From DATJGR01 sp963780795 (GTDB taxonomy: Bacteria; Pseudomonadota; Gammaproteobacteria; Pseudomonadales; Azotimanducaceae): 64,000 nt of DNA. The position numbers and the translations under genes were made by a program. The stretch spans positions 992,001 through 1,056,000 of the forward strand of contig CAWADH010000008.1 in assembly GCA_963780795.1 (NCBI GenBank). Direction: 5' to 3'. Shown one piece after another: positions 19,162-28,131 of the stretch; within the stretch, counting starts at the first letter, position 1, and each line of letters starts with the position of its first letter. Under the pieces are notes generated by a model, which searched no databases, was not told the DNA's origin, and saw only the letters and a program-made list of their open reading frames with translations.

Positions 19162-20537
19162 GCGTGACGTCCAGCGTGGCGACGCCCGGCGCGACGACGC
19201 CCGGCGTGATGACGCCTCGCGAAATCGTTCACGAACTCGACAAGCACATCGTCGGGCAGCAGGCCGCAAAGCGCGCCGTTGCAATTGCTCTGCGCAACCG
19301 TTGGCGGCGCATGCAGCTGAGCGAGACGCTGCGCGACGAAGTGACGCCGAAGAACATTCTGATGATCGGTCCTACCGGCGTCGGCAAAACCGAAATCGCG
19401 CGCCGCCTCGCAAAACTGGCCGGCGCGCCGTTCATCAAGGTGGAAGCGACGAAATTCACGGAAGTCGGCTACGTCGGCCGCGACGTGGAGTCGATCATTC
19501 GCGATCTCGCCGACGCAGCCGTCAAGATGCTGCGCCAGGAGCAGATCGAAAAGGTGAAGCCGCGCGCCGAAGACGCCGCCGAAGACCGGATCCTCGACGC
19601 GCTGCTTCCCGAACCGCGTTCGGTCGGATTCGCGGAAACCACGCAACGCTCGGACTCCAGCGCGCGACAAGTATTCCGCAAGCGACTGCGCGAAGGCGAA
19701 CTCGACGACAAGGAAGTGGAGCTCGAGCTTTCAGCGTCGCCGGTCGGCGTGGAGATCATGGCGCCGCCGGGCATGGAAGAGATGACGAATCAGCTGCAGA
19801 GCATGTTTTCAAATCTGACGAATCAGCGCAAACGCACGGTGCGATTGAAGGTGAAGGACGCACTGCGCCGGACGCGCGAAGAAGAAGCGCTGCGGCTCGT
19901 CAACGAAGAAGACATCAAAGCGCGTGCGATCGAGAGCGTGGAGCAGACCGGCATCGTGTTCCTCGACGAGATCGACAAGGTGGCGAAGCGCGGCGAAACG
20001 ATGGGCGTCGACGTGTCGCGCGAAGGCGTGCAACGCGATCTGCTGCCGCTGATCGAAGGCTGCACCGTGTCGACGAAGTACGGCATGGTGAAGACCGATC
20101 ACATCCTGTTCATCGCGTCGGGCGCATTTCATCTGACGAAGCCATCGGACCTGATCCCTGAGTTGCAGGGCCGGTTACCGATTCGCGTCGAGCTCGATGC
20201 GCTCACGGCCGACGATTTCAAGCGTATTCTCACCGAGCCCAACGCTTCGCTCACCGAGCAATATCGCGCACTTATGGAGACCGAAGGCGTAAAGATCGAA
20301 TTCACCGAAAGCGCCATCGCGCGCGTTGCGGAACTCGCTTTCCAGGTGAACGAATCCACGGAGAACATCGGTGCACGGCGGCTGCATACCGTGATGGAGC
20401 GGCTGCTGGAAGACATATCGTTCGAGGCGACCGAACGCTCCGGTCACGACACGTCCGTCAGCATCGACGCAGCGTACGTCGACGCGCGCCTCAGCGGACT
20501 GGCGCGCGATCAGGATCTATCGCGTTACATCCTCTAA
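19158..20537 (+). CDS. hslU: HslUV protease ATPase subunit HslU
   Basis: 459 residues. It is a AAA+ unfoldase that feeds substrates to HslV. Walker A is GPTGVGKTEIARRLAK (about residue 70), the intermediate (I) domain spans roughly residues 110-240, Walker B is GIVFLDEIDKVA, and the C-terminus DLSRYIL is the tail that inserts into HslV. The start at 19158 is supported by GGAGG seven bases upstream. It carries ~17 extra N-terminal residues before the usual MTPREIV start (ATG 19209). Confidence 0.97.
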   Translation: MSVTSSVATPGATTPGVMTPREIVHELDKHIVGQQAAKRAVAIALRNRWRRMQLSETLRDEVTPKNILMIGPTGVGKTEIARRLAKLAGAPFIKVEATKFTEVGYVGRDVESIIRDLADAAVKMLRQEQIEKVKPRAEDAAEDRILDALLPEPRSVGFAETTQRSDSSARQVFRKRLREGELDDKEVELELSASPVGVEIMAPPGMEEMTNQLQSMFSNLTNQRKRTVRLKVKDALRRTREEEALRLVNEEDIKARAIESVEQTGIVFLDEIDKVAKRGETMGVDVSREGVQRDLLPLIEGCTVSTKYGMVKTDHILFIASGAFHLTKPSDLIPELQGRLPIRVELDALTADDFKRILTEPNASLTEQYRALMETEGVKIEFTESAIARVAELAFQVNESTENIGARRLHTVMERLLEDISFEATERSGHDTSVSIDAAYVDARLSGLARDQDLSRYIL

Positions 20538-20538
20538 A

Positions 20539-20934
20539 GTGGCTACTCAGGCGCCCACCGAACTGAAGCTGCATCGTCAATCGCGAGAGCTCGAAGTGGG
20601 CTTTCCCGACGGGGCGCGGTTCCGTCTTCCGTGCGAGTTGCTGCGCGTGTATTCGCCCTCCGCCGAAGTTCGAGGTCATGGTTCCGGCGACCGCAAGCTG
20701 ATGACCGGCAAGAAATACGTGAACATTCAGCAGATCGATCTCGTTGGGAACTATGCCATCCGCATCGTCTTCGACGACGGTCACGACACCGGCATCTATG
20801 CCTGGGAATATCTGCGAGAGCTCGGCGAGCAGCGCGACAGCTACTGGCAGCGCTATATGGAGGAACTGAAAGTCGCGAACTCCAGCCGGTTGCCGAACAT
20901 CCCGATCGGCCACTGGCAACCCGACAAAGGCTAG
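20539..20934 (+). CDS. DUF971 / gamma-butyrobetaine hydroxylase N-terminal-like protein
   Basis: 131 residues starting at GTG 20539, one base after the hslU stop. The single domain (ELEVGFPDGARFRLPCELLR to YAWEYLRELGEQRD) is the DUF971 fold, also found at the N-terminus of gamma-butyrobetaine dioxygenase and in proteins linked to Fe-S cluster handling. The free-standing form has no established function. The context (hslU upstream, ubiE six bases downstream) is common in proteobacteria. Confidence 0.85.
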   Translation: MATQAPTELKLHRQSRELEVGFPDGARFRLPCELLRVYSPSAEVRGHGSGDRKLMTGKKYVNIQQIDLVGNYAIRIVFDDGHDTGIYAWEYLRELGEQRDSYWQRYMEELKVANSSRLPNIPIGHWQPDKG

Positions 20935-20939
20935 ACGCC

Positions 20940-21698
20940 ATGCAGCCCGACGAAGAAGAGCGCGTCGACTTCGGCTTCCAGAAAGTTCCGGCCTCCGAGA
21001 AGGCCCGGCGCGTCGGCCGGGTGTTCGAGTCGGTGGCGCAGCGCTACGACGTGATGAACGATCTGATGTCGCTCGGTTCGCATCGAATCATGAAGCGCAT
21101 GGTCGTCGAGATGTCCGGTGTGCGCGCGGGTCACAATGTTCTCGATCTCGCCGGCGGAACGGGTGACTTCGCCGCACTGTACGCGCCATTGGTCGGCGAC
21201 ACCGGCAAGGTAGTTCTGGCCGACATTAACGGCGCGATGATGGAAGTGGGACGCGACCGGCTGTTCGATGGCGGTCTCACGAACGTCGCGTTCTGCCAGG
21301 CAGACGCCGAAGCGCTGCCGTTCGCCGACGCGAGCTTCAACTGCATCACCATCGGCTTCGGCTTGCGCAACGTAACCCGCAAGGAGCGCGCGCTCGCCGA
21401 AATGCATCGCGTGTTGCGCCCCAACGGTCGGCTGCTCGTGCTCGAATTCTCGAAGCCGGAGAACCCGATCGTGGCGGCGGGATACGGTGCATTTCAGGCA
21501 CTGTGGCCGACCATCGGCCGGCTCGTAACCGGCGATGCGAACGCTTATCGCTATCTCGTGGAATCGATCGAAGTGCACCCGTCGCAAAAGGCACTCAAGC
21601 TGATGCTGACCGACGCCGGATTCGACAATCCCGCCTACGAGAACCTGTTGAACGGAATCGTGGCGATCCATCACGCCGACAAAGCGCCGCTGCGGTGA
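20940..21698 (+). CDS. ubiE: Ubiquinone/menaquinone C-methyltransferase UbiE
   Basis: 252 residues. It is a SAM-dependent methyltransferase that C-methylates the benzoquinol ring in ubiquinone synthesis. Visible are the family start EERVDFGFQKVPASEKARRV, SAM motif I VLDLAGGTGDFAALY, and the family signature ITIGFGLRNVTRKERAL with RPNGRLLVLEFSKP. The ATG at 20940 follows the DUF971 stop by 5 bp. It is followed, with a GTGA overlap, by ubiJ. Confidence 0.97.
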   Translation: MQPDEEERVDFGFQKVPASEKARRVGRVFESVAQRYDVMNDLMSLGSHRIMKRMVVEMSGVRAGHNVLDLAGGTGDFAALYAPLVGDTGKVVLADINGAMMEVGRDRLFDGGLTNVAFCQADAEALPFADASFNCITIGFGLRNVTRKERALAEMHRVLRPNGRLLVLEFSKPENPIVAAGYGAFQALWPTIGRLVTGDANAYRYLVESIEVHPSQKALKLMLTDAGFDNPAYENLLNGIVAIHHADKAPLR

Positions 21699-22306
21699 GC
21701 CCATTCGCCACGCTGCTGACACGCTGGGTCGAGACGCTCGCCAACGGGTCGGCAAATCTCGATTCGTTGACCCGCACACGGCTCCGAGCGCTCTCCGGAC
21801 ACAGCATTGCGATCGTCGTCGATCCTCCCGGTGAAACGACCACGCTCGAGTTCGACGACGCATCGATTCGCCTGCGGCCCGGTACGACCCACGCACCCTC
21901 GGTCATCGTGCGCGGCGCACCGATCGCTCTGGCCGGCGCTTTCCTCGGCAGCGGCGGCCGCGGTGGACTATCGATAGATGGCGATGAAGTCGTGCTCAGT
22001 CAGTTCCGCAGCATCGTTCGCGACTATCGTCCCGACCTGCTGTCGCCCCTCGAGAATCTCGTCGGCAAGGACGCGGCGCAGTCCATAGCAAACGTTTTCG
22101 AAGTGGGACTTTCGACACTCGCGGCGATCGGCCGCAGCCTCGGCGACGAGGGGGCCCGGCTCGCGAAGGAAGGAGCGCGACAACGCTATCTGACGGCAAG
22201 CGAGTTCGACGCGTTCATCGCATCGATGCAGACGCTCAGAGTGCGCGTCGATCGGCTCGCGGCGCGCATCGAGATCGTCGAACGCACGTCCGGAGCGAAG
22301 ATGTGA
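21695..22306 (+). CDS. ubiJ: Ubiquinone biosynthesis accessory factor UbiJ (SCP2 domain)
   Basis: 203 residues, starting at a GTG that overlaps the ubiE stop (GTGA). The N-terminal sterol-carrier-protein-2-like lipid-binding domain (about residues 30-130, with GDEVVLSQFRSIVRDYRPDL) and a C-terminal helical tail with a coiled coil match UbiJ, which holds hydrophobic quinone intermediates for the Ubi complex. Sequence is poorly conserved in this family; the ubiE-ubiJ-ubiB order makes the call firm. Confidence 0.9.
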   Translation: MSPFATLLTRWVETLANGSANLDSLTRTRLRALSGHSIAIVVDPPGETTTLEFDDASIRLRPGTTHAPSVIVRGAPIALAGAFLGSGGRGGLSIDGDEVVLSQFRSIVRDYRPDLLSPLENLVGKDAAQSIANVFEVGLSTLAAIGRSLGDEGARLAKEGARQRYLTASEFDAFIASMQTLRVRVDRLAARIEIVERTSGAKM

Positions 22307-23970
22307 GCCGGCTGATGCGACTGTCGCGTATCGGCACCACGGTGCTGCGATATCGTCTCGACGAGCTGATCGATCGAACCGGCGTCGCCGACGAGCAGCT
22401 GCCTGCACCGCTGCGCGTGTTGTGGCGCCTGTCACCGACGCGTTGGTTACCGACACCGGCCGATCCACCCGCGCGCAGACTCCGGTTGGCGCTCGAAACG
22501 CTTGGACCGGTATTCATCAAGTTCGGCCAGATTCTGTCGACCCGGCGCGACCTGCTGGCGCCGGACTACGCCGAGGAACTGGCGAAACTGCAGGATCGTG
22601 TGCCGCCGTTTCCGGGTCCGGAAGCGCGCGCGAAGATCCAGACGAGCCTGGGAGTACCGCTGGCCGACGTCTTCGCTTCGTTCGAAGAGCAACCTTTAGC
22701 GTCCGCCTCGGTCGCCCAGGTGCACGCCGCGCGTCTGTTGAACGGCGACGACGTGGTGGTGAAGGTCGTGCGGCCCGGCATCGAGTCGATCATCCGCGAA
22801 GATCTGCAGCTGCTGCACACCATCGCTCGTTTGCTCGAGCGCGTATCGAGTGACGCCCGACGGCTGCACCTCGTCACCATCGTCGAGGACTACCAGTCGA
22901 CGATCCTCAACGAACTCAATCTGATTCACGAAGGCGCGAACACGGCGAAACTGCGGCGCAACTTCGCCGAGTCGCCGCTGTTGTACGTGCCGCGCGTCTA
23001 TTGGGACCACACGCGCGAAGACGTGCTGGTGCTCGAGCGGATCCACGGCGTGCCCATCGCCAACATCGAAGAACTGCGTGCATGCGGTACGGACATGAAG
23101 CTGCTCGCAGAACGCGGCGTGGAAACGTTCTTCACGCAGGTGTTCGTAGACAACTTCTTCCACGCCGACATGCACCCGGGAAACATTTTCGTCGACGTCA
23201 CCGATCCGAAGAGCCCACGCTACGTGGCAATCGACTGCGCGATCATCGGCACGCTGACCGACGAGGATCAGAACTACCTCGCCCGCAATCTGCTCGCGTT
23301 CTTCAATCAGGACTATCGCGAAGTGGCGCGATTGCACCTCGAAAGCGGCTGGATTCCCGAGGAAACGAAGGTGACGGAGTTCGAGAACGTGATCCGCCGC
23401 GTCTGCGAACCGATCTTCGAGAAACCACTCAAGGAGATCTCGTTCGGCCATTTCCTCGTCACACTGTTTCAGACCGCCCGCGAATTCAACATGGAAGTGC
23501 AGCCGCAACTGGTCTTACTGCAGAAGACGCTGTTGAACATCGAAGGTCTGGGGCGGCAGCTCTACCCCGACCTCGATCTGTGGAACACCGCAAAGCCTTT
23601 CATGGAACGCTGGATGGAGCAGCGCATGGGACCGGCCGCAGTTCTACGCCAGTTCAGCACGTACGCGCCGGACCTTATCGAACAACTGCCGCGGTTGCCG
23701 GAACTCATTCTCGGCGCGAGTCACGGTCTACGACGACTCGACAAAGTCGCGCGTGAACAGCGCGCCGTCATGAATCGACTGGCGACTCTGATCGAGAATC
23801 GGGAACGCAAGGGCCGCGGCCGTCGCTGGCTCGGCGCCACATTGCTGGTCGTCAGCGGCGCCTTCCTGTGGGCGCCCGTGGCGCACGCGCTGCAGACTGG
23901 CGAACCGTTGCCGATCACGGTCGGCGTGCTGACCGCTGTGCTAGGCTCCATGCTGATCGCGAGAGCATGA
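22303..23970 (+). CDS. ubiB: Ubiquinone biosynthesis atypical kinase/ATPase UbiB
   Basis: 555 residues, an ABC1/ADCK-type protein kinase-like fold. The KxGQ motif (FIKFGQILSTRRDLL) near residue 70, the kinase-like lobe (VVVKVVRPGIESIIREDL) and the HADMHPGNIFVD catalytic/metal segment are intact. Two C-terminal membrane helices (WLGATLLVVSGAFLWAPV and TVGVLTAVLGSMLIARA) anchor it. It starts at a GTG overlapping ubiJ by 4 bp. Confidence 0.96.
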   Translation: MSRLMRLSRIGTTVLRYRLDELIDRTGVADEQLPAPLRVLWRLSPTRWLPTPADPPARRLRLALETLGPVFIKFGQILSTRRDLLAPDYAEELAKLQDRVPPFPGPEARAKIQTSLGVPLADVFASFEEQPLASASVAQVHAARLLNGDDVVVKVVRPGIESIIREDLQLLHTIARLLERVSSDARRLHLVTIVEDYQSTILNELNLIHEGANTAKLRRNFAESPLLYVPRVYWDHTREDVLVLERIHGVPIANIEELRACGTDMKLLAERGVETFFTQVFVDNFFHADMHPGNIFVDVTDPKSPRYVAIDCAIIGTLTDEDQNYLARNLLAFFNQDYREVARLHLESGWIPEETKVTEFENVIRRVCEPIFEKPLKEISFGHFLVTLFQTAREFNMEVQPQLVLLQKTLLNIEGLGRQLYPDLDLWNTAKPFMERWMEQRMGPAAVLRQFSTYAPDLIEQLPRLPELILGASHGLRRLDKVAREQRAVMNRLATLIENRERKGRGRRWLGATLLVVSGAFLWAPVAHALQTGEPLPITVGVLTAVLGSMLIARA

Positions 23971-23974
23971 TCCG

Positions 23975-24313
23975 ATGAACGTCATCGAAGCGTTGACGAA
24001 AACCCTCGAAGAGCGTCGTTCAGCCGACCCGAAGTCGTCGTACGTCGCCTCCTTATATGCCTCCGGCCTCGACCAGATCCTCAAGAAAGTGGCCGAGGAA
24101 GCCGGCGAGGCACTAATTGCCGCCAAGAATGTCGAAGGTTCGGCACGCGACGACGCGCTGATTGGTGAAGTCGCAGACTTGTGGTTCCACACGCTGGTGA
24201 TGCTCGTGCATCTAAACCAGCAGCCGGTCTGGGTGTTGGACGAGCTCGCTCAGCGCATGGGCATATCCGGCCATGTCGAAAAAGCGGGCAGAACCACGTC
24301 GCAGATCGACTGA
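23975..24313 (+). CDS. hisE: Phosphoribosyl-ATP pyrophosphatase
   Basis: 112 residues; hydrolyses PR-ATP to PR-AMP in histidine biosynthesis. The MazG-like motif ILKKVAEEAGEALIAAKN and downstream EVADLWFHTLVML with its acidic metal ligands are present. It starts 4 bp after ubiB. In Pseudomonas the related cyclohydrolase gene hisI sits between ubiB and hisE; here there is no room for it, so HisI must be encoded elsewhere. Confidence 0.95.
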   Translation: MNVIEALTKTLEERRSADPKSSYVASLYASGLDQILKKVAEEAGEALIAAKNVEGSARDDALIGEVADLWFHTLVMLVHLNQQPVWVLDELAQRMGISGHVEKAGRTTSQID

Positions 24314-24325
24314 CAACCGGGCGCG

Positions 24326-24331
24326 TATAAT
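24326..24331 (+). promoter_or_regulatory. Possible -10 element ahead of tatABC
   Basis: A perfect TATAAT inside GGCGC-GTATAAT-GCGCC, 34 bp before tatA. No good -35 is seen 16-18 bp upstream, so activity is uncertain. Confidence 0.3.
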
Positions 24332-24364
24332 GCGCCACTCACGCCGTCTCATAGGGAGAATGAA

Positions 24365-24598
24365 ATGTTCGGCATCGGCATGGGAGAGCTGCTCGTAATC
24401 CTCGGCATCGTGGTGCTGCTGTTCGGCACCAAGCGGCTGAAGACGCTCGGCGCAGATCTCGGTAGCGCGATCAAAGGATTCCGATCGGCCGTCAAGGAAG
24501 AGGAAAGCGCGCCCGCACCTCGCGAACGCGTCATCGAAGGCGAAATAGAACGAGCATCGCGTCCGGCAGACGCTCGCAAACAGGACACGAATGTTTGA
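24365..24598 (+). CDS. tatA: Sec-independent protein translocase TatA
   Basis: 77 residues: one N-terminal membrane helix (MGELLVILGIVVLLFGTKRL), the FGTKRLK hinge, then an amphipathic helix and a charged tail. It forms the protein-conducting part of the twin-arginine translocase. GGGAGA lies six bases before the ATG. It overlaps tatB by 8 bp. Confidence 0.96.
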   Translation: MFGIGMGELLVILGIVVLLFGTKRLKTLGADLGSAIKGFRSAVKEEESAPAPRERVIEGEIERASRPADARKQDTNV

Positions 24599-24950
24599 TA
24601 TCAGCTTTCCAGAGCTGGTCGTCGTTGGTGTGATAGCGCTGCTGGTACTGGGTCCGGACCGCCTACCCGGCGCACTGCGAACGCTCGGCCTTTGGGTCGG
24701 ACGCATGTCGCGAACGTTCAGCGCCCTGAAAACCGAGATCGAACGCGAGATCGGTATGGACGAGATTCGGCGGCAACTGCACAACGAAGCGGTGATGGAC
24801 GAACTGAAGCGTATCGAACGCGACGTTCGCGGTCCGACCAGCAACGGGTCCGGGCATGCCGAAGTGAAGGATCCGGAGCCGCCTCCGGTCGAAACACCGC
24901 CTGCCCAGGTTTCGGCGTCTGCAACGAACGACACTCAACCGCGCGCCTGA
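24591..24950 (+). CDS. tatB: Sec-independent protein translocase TatB
   Basis: 119 residues. The start MFDISFPELVVVGVIALLVL and LGPDRLPGALRTLGLWVGRM are the TatB signature (Glu in the helix, GPxRLP hinge). A long amphipathic/coiled region and a Pro-rich tail follow. With TatC it forms the receptor for twin-arginine signal peptides. Confidence 0.96.
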   Translation: MFDISFPELVVVGVIALLVLGPDRLPGALRTLGLWVGRMSRTFSALKTEIEREIGMDEIRRQLHNEAVMDELKRIERDVRGPTSNGSGHAEVKDPEPPPVETPPAQVSASATNDTQPRA

Positions 24951-24954
24951 AGCG

Positions 24955-25770
24955 ATGGCAACTCAGCTGACGGAAAAGCCGAAGCGCGCCGAAGACCACG
25001 ACGCGCAGGTCGATACCGACGAGCGGCCGTTTCTCGATCACATCATCGAATTGCGGGAGCGCCTGCTCAAAGCGTTGCTCGCCGTGCTGGTGCTGTTCTT
25101 CCCGCTCTACTACTACGCCAACAACATTTACGAGTGGGTCGCTGCGCCGCTGATGGCGAACCTGCCGACCGGCAGCGGCATGATCGCCACAGAAGTGGCG
25201 TCGCCGTTTCTGACGCCGTTCAAGCTATCGATGTACGCCGCGTTCTTCCTCGCGATGCCGGTGATCCTGCACCAGATGTGGGCGTTCGTTTCACCTGGAC
25301 TTTATCTGCGCGAGAAGCGATTCGCATTGCCGTTGCTGGTATCGAGCGTGGTGCTCTACTACCTGGGCATGGCGTTCGCTTATTACCTGGTATTTCCTCT
25401 CGTATTCAAGTTCTTCGCCGGCGTCACGCCTGTCGGCGTGACGATGATGACCGACATCAACCACTATCTGGAGTTCGTGCTCGGCCTGTTCTTCGCGTTC
25501 GGTTTCACGTTCGAAATTCCGATCGCCACGTTTCTGATCGTATCGACGGGTTTGACCACCACGAAGAGTCTCACCGACAAGCGTCCTTACGTAATCGTTG
25601 GCTGCTTCACCGTCGCAATGGTATTGACACCCGGCCCTGACGTGATATCTCAAATCATGCTCGCGGTACCGATGTGGATTCTGTTCGAACTCGGCGTGTT
25701 CTTCGCGCGCATGGCTGAACGCAGCACGCAATCGGCGGAAGCCGCAGAAGCGGCGGAAGCAAAGGACTGA
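24955..25770 (+). CDS. tatC: Sec-independent protein translocase TatC
   Basis: 271 residues with six predicted membrane helices. The N-terminal cytoplasmic motif PFLDHIIELRERLLKALLA contains the signal-peptide-binding Glu, and FVSPGLYLREKRF is the conserved first cytoplasmic loop. A short Ala/Glu-rich tail ends the protein. It starts 4 bp after tatB. The dtd gene converges 10 bp beyond the stop. Confidence 0.97.
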   Translation: MATQLTEKPKRAEDHDAQVDTDERPFLDHIIELRERLLKALLAVLVLFFPLYYYANNIYEWVAAPLMANLPTGSGMIATEVASPFLTPFKLSMYAAFFLAMPVILHQMWAFVSPGLYLREKRFALPLLVSSVVLYYLGMAFAYYLVFPLVFKFFAGVTPVGVTMMTDINHYLEFVLGLFFAFGFTFEIPIATFLIVSTGLTTTKSLTDKRPYVIVGCFTVAMVLTPGPDVISQIMLAVPMWILFELGVFFARMAERSTQSAEAAEAAEAKD

Positions 25771-25780
25771 ACCTCGGCGC

Positions 25781-26215
25781 TCAGCTGAGCAGAAACGTCA
25801 CCGGCCCGTCGTTCACCAACGCCACCTGCATGTCGGCACCGAAGCGCCCGGTCTCTACACGACCGACGCGTTGCCGGATCCGTTCGACGAATACCTCGTA
25901 CAAAGCGCGCGCCTGATCCGGCGGCGCCGCCGATGTGAAGCTCGGCCGCCTGCCGTTCGACGTGTCGGCCGCCAGGGTGAACTGCGATACCACCAGCACC
26001 GCACCGCCGACATCTATTACGCTTCGGTTCATCGGCTTGGCGGCGTCGGCGAAGATCCTGAGATCGACGGTACGATCGGCGAGCTTGCCGGCGATTTCAT
26101 TCGTGTCCGTGGGGAATACGCCGACGAACACCAGCAGTCCCACGTCGATCGATGCAATGCGCGCTCCGTCGACGACTACGCTCGCTTGCGTTACGCGCTG
26201 CAGAAGCGCGTGCAA
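25781..26215 (-). CDS. dtd: D-aminoacyl-tRNA deacylase
   Basis: 144 residues; removes D-amino acids (and glycine from tRNA-Ala) from mischarged tRNAs. Family sequence is LLQRVTQASVVVDG at the start, SQFTLAADTSNGRRPSF with its active-site loop, and the Gly-Pro motif NDGPVTFLLS at the C-terminus. The start is TTG at 26215, immediately after the typA stop with no gap, so it is probably translated by coupling. No ATG gives a family-like N-terminus. Confidence 0.96.
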   Translation of the reverse strand: MHALLQRVTQASVVVDGARIASIDVGLLVFVGVFPTDTNEIAGKLADRTVDLRIFADAAKPMNRSVIDVGGAVLVVSQFTLAADTSNGRRPSFTSAAPPDQARALYEVFVERIRQRVGRVETGRFGADMQVALVNDGPVTFLLS

Positions 26216-28030
26216 TCAAGCTCTCGCTTCGCGCTTGCGCTGGTTCTCCGTGAGATAGCGCTTGCGGATGCGGATCGAATGCGGCGTCACCTCGACGAGT
26301 TCGTCGTCGTTGATGAACTCCAGCGACTGTTCGAGCGTCATCCGCACCGGCGGTGTGAGGATGATGTTCTCGTCGCTGCCCGCAGCACGCACGTTGGTGA
26401 GCTTCTTTTCCTTGAGCGGATTCACCGTCAGGTCGTTTTCCCGACTGTGGATACCGATCACCATGCCTTCGTACGCGTCGTCGTTCGGGCCGATGAACAA
26501 ACGTCCGCGTTCCTGCAGGTTGAACAGGCCATAGCCCACGGCCTTGCCCTTGCTGTTGGAGATGAGCACGCCGCTCGAACGCTGTCCGATCGGCGCGGCG
26601 ATTTCCTCGTCGTATCCGGCAAAGCCGAACGACATGATTCCGGTACCGGACGTCATCGACAGGAACTGAGGCCGGAAGCCCATCGAGGCGCGCGATGCGA
26701 TTCGATAGCTGAGCCGCACCCTACCCTGGCCGTCAGGCTGCATGTCGAGGAGTTCGGCGCGACGCGCGCCCATCGTCTCCATGACCTTGCCTTGATGCAC
26801 TTCTTCGATGTCGAGCGTCAGCTCTTCGAACGGCTCGAGCACCTTACCGTTCTCTTCTTTGGTGATCACGCGCGGCCGCGACACCGCCAGCTCGTAACCT
26901 TCCCGGCGCATCGTTTCGATGAGGATAGCGAGGTGGAGTTCGCCGCGACCCGACACACGGAACTGATCCGGGTCGCCGGTTTCTTCGACGCGCAGCGCGA
27001 CGTTGTGCGATGCCTCGCGCAGCAGACGCTCTCGGATCTGCCGGCTCGTCAGGTATTTACCTTCGATGCCGGCCAGCGGCGACGTGTTCACGCAGAACAT
27101 CATCGACACGGTCGGTTCGTCGACGGTCAGCGGCGGCAGCGCTTCCGGGCTTTCGCGGGCACACAACGTGTCGGAGATGTTGATGTCGTCTACGCCCGTT
27201 ACGCAGACGATATCGCCCGCACGCGCTACTTCCATTTCGACGCGTGCGAGGCCGAGGTGGCCGAGGACCGACAGAATTCGCCCGGACCGTGTGCCGCCGT
27301 TCCGGTCGATCACGCTGACGGGCGTATTGGTGCGCACCGATCCGCGCGCGATGCGGCCGATGCCGATCACCCCGACGTAACTCGAGTAGTCGAGCGAACT
27401 GATGCGCATCTGGAACGGGCCGTCGGGATCGACGTTCGGGGCCGGCACTTTCTCGAGGATCGCGTCGAGCAGCGGCTTCATGTCGGACGACATATCGTCC
27501 GGATCGAGCCCGGCCGTTCCCTGCAGCGCCGAGGTATAGATCACCGGAAAATCCAGCTGCTGCTCTGTCGCGCCGAGCGAATGGAACAGATCGAACACGA
27601 GGTCGACCACCTTGTGTGGTCGCGCGCCTTGCCGATCGACCTTGTTGATCACGACGATCGGATTGAGGTGCGCCAGAAACGCCTTCTTCGTCACGAAGCG
27701 CGTCTGCGGCATGGGGCCGTCGACCGCGTCCACCAGCAGCAGCACCGAATCGACCATCGACAGAATGCGCTCCACTTCGCCGCCGAAGTCGGCGTGCCCG
27801 GGCGTGTCGACGATGTTGATCTGATAATCCTGATAACGAATGGCGGTCGTTTTCGCGAGGATCGTGATCCCGCGCTCCCGTTCCAGTTCGTTGCTGTCCA
27901 TGATCCGGTCGGGCGCGGCCTTACGCGCATCTAGCGTGCCGGTCTGCTGGAGCAGCCGGTCTACCAGAGTGGTCTTGCCATGGTCTACGTGTGCAACGAT
28001 GGCAACGTTGCGCAGCTTTTGTGCATTCAT
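26216..28030 (-). CDS. typA: Ribosome-associated GTPase TypA/BipA
   Basis: 604 residues, a translational GTPase related to EF-G that assists 50S assembly under stress. G1 is AHVDHGKTTLVDRLL, G2 ERGITILAKT, G3 DTPGHADF and G4 VVINKVDRQGARP. Domain II, the EF-G-like domains III/V (KEENGKVLEPFEELTLDIEE) and the BipA-specific C-terminal domain (IGPNDDAYEGMVIGIHSREN) all follow. It is divergent from the sulfur-transfer genes. Confidence 0.97.
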   Translation of the reverse strand: MNAQKLRNVAIVAHVDHGKTTLVDRLLQQTGTLDARKAAPDRIMDSNELERERGITILAKTTAIRYQDYQINIVDTPGHADFGGEVERILSMVDSVLLLVDAVDGPMPQTRFVTKKAFLAHLNPIVVINKVDRQGARPHKVVDLVFDLFHSLGATEQQLDFPVIYTSALQGTAGLDPDDMSSDMKPLLDAILEKVPAPNVDPDGPFQMRISSLDYSSYVGVIGIGRIARGSVRTNTPVSVIDRNGGTRSGRILSVLGHLGLARVEMEVARAGDIVCVTGVDDINISDTLCARESPEALPPLTVDEPTVSMMFCVNTSPLAGIEGKYLTSRQIRERLLREASHNVALRVEETGDPDQFRVSGRGELHLAILIETMRREGYELAVSRPRVITKEENGKVLEPFEELTLDIEEVHQGKVMETMGARRAELLDMQPDGQGRVRLSYRIASRASMGFRPQFLSMTSGTGIMSFGFAGYDEEIAAPIGQRSSGVLISNSKGKAVGYGLFNLQERGRLFIGPNDDAYEGMVIGIHSRENDLTVNPLKEKKLTNVRAAGSDENIILTPPVRMTLEQSLEFINDDELVEVTPHSIRIRKRYLTENQRKREARA

Positions 28031-28131
28031 CGGATGGGTTACTTCGAAACGACGGGCTGTGGCTTCGTGCTAGACTTCGCGGCCCCTAAGAGGCTTGACG
28101 GAACGGGCACCTGCCCAAACGGGCGCGCATT

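Noticed and set aside
25871..27934. Long open frame (687 codons) on the plus strand opposite typA and dtd
   Set aside because: It is antisense to two certain genes and its translation is His/Arg/Asp/Val-rich, as expected from the complement of GC-rich codons. It matches no family.
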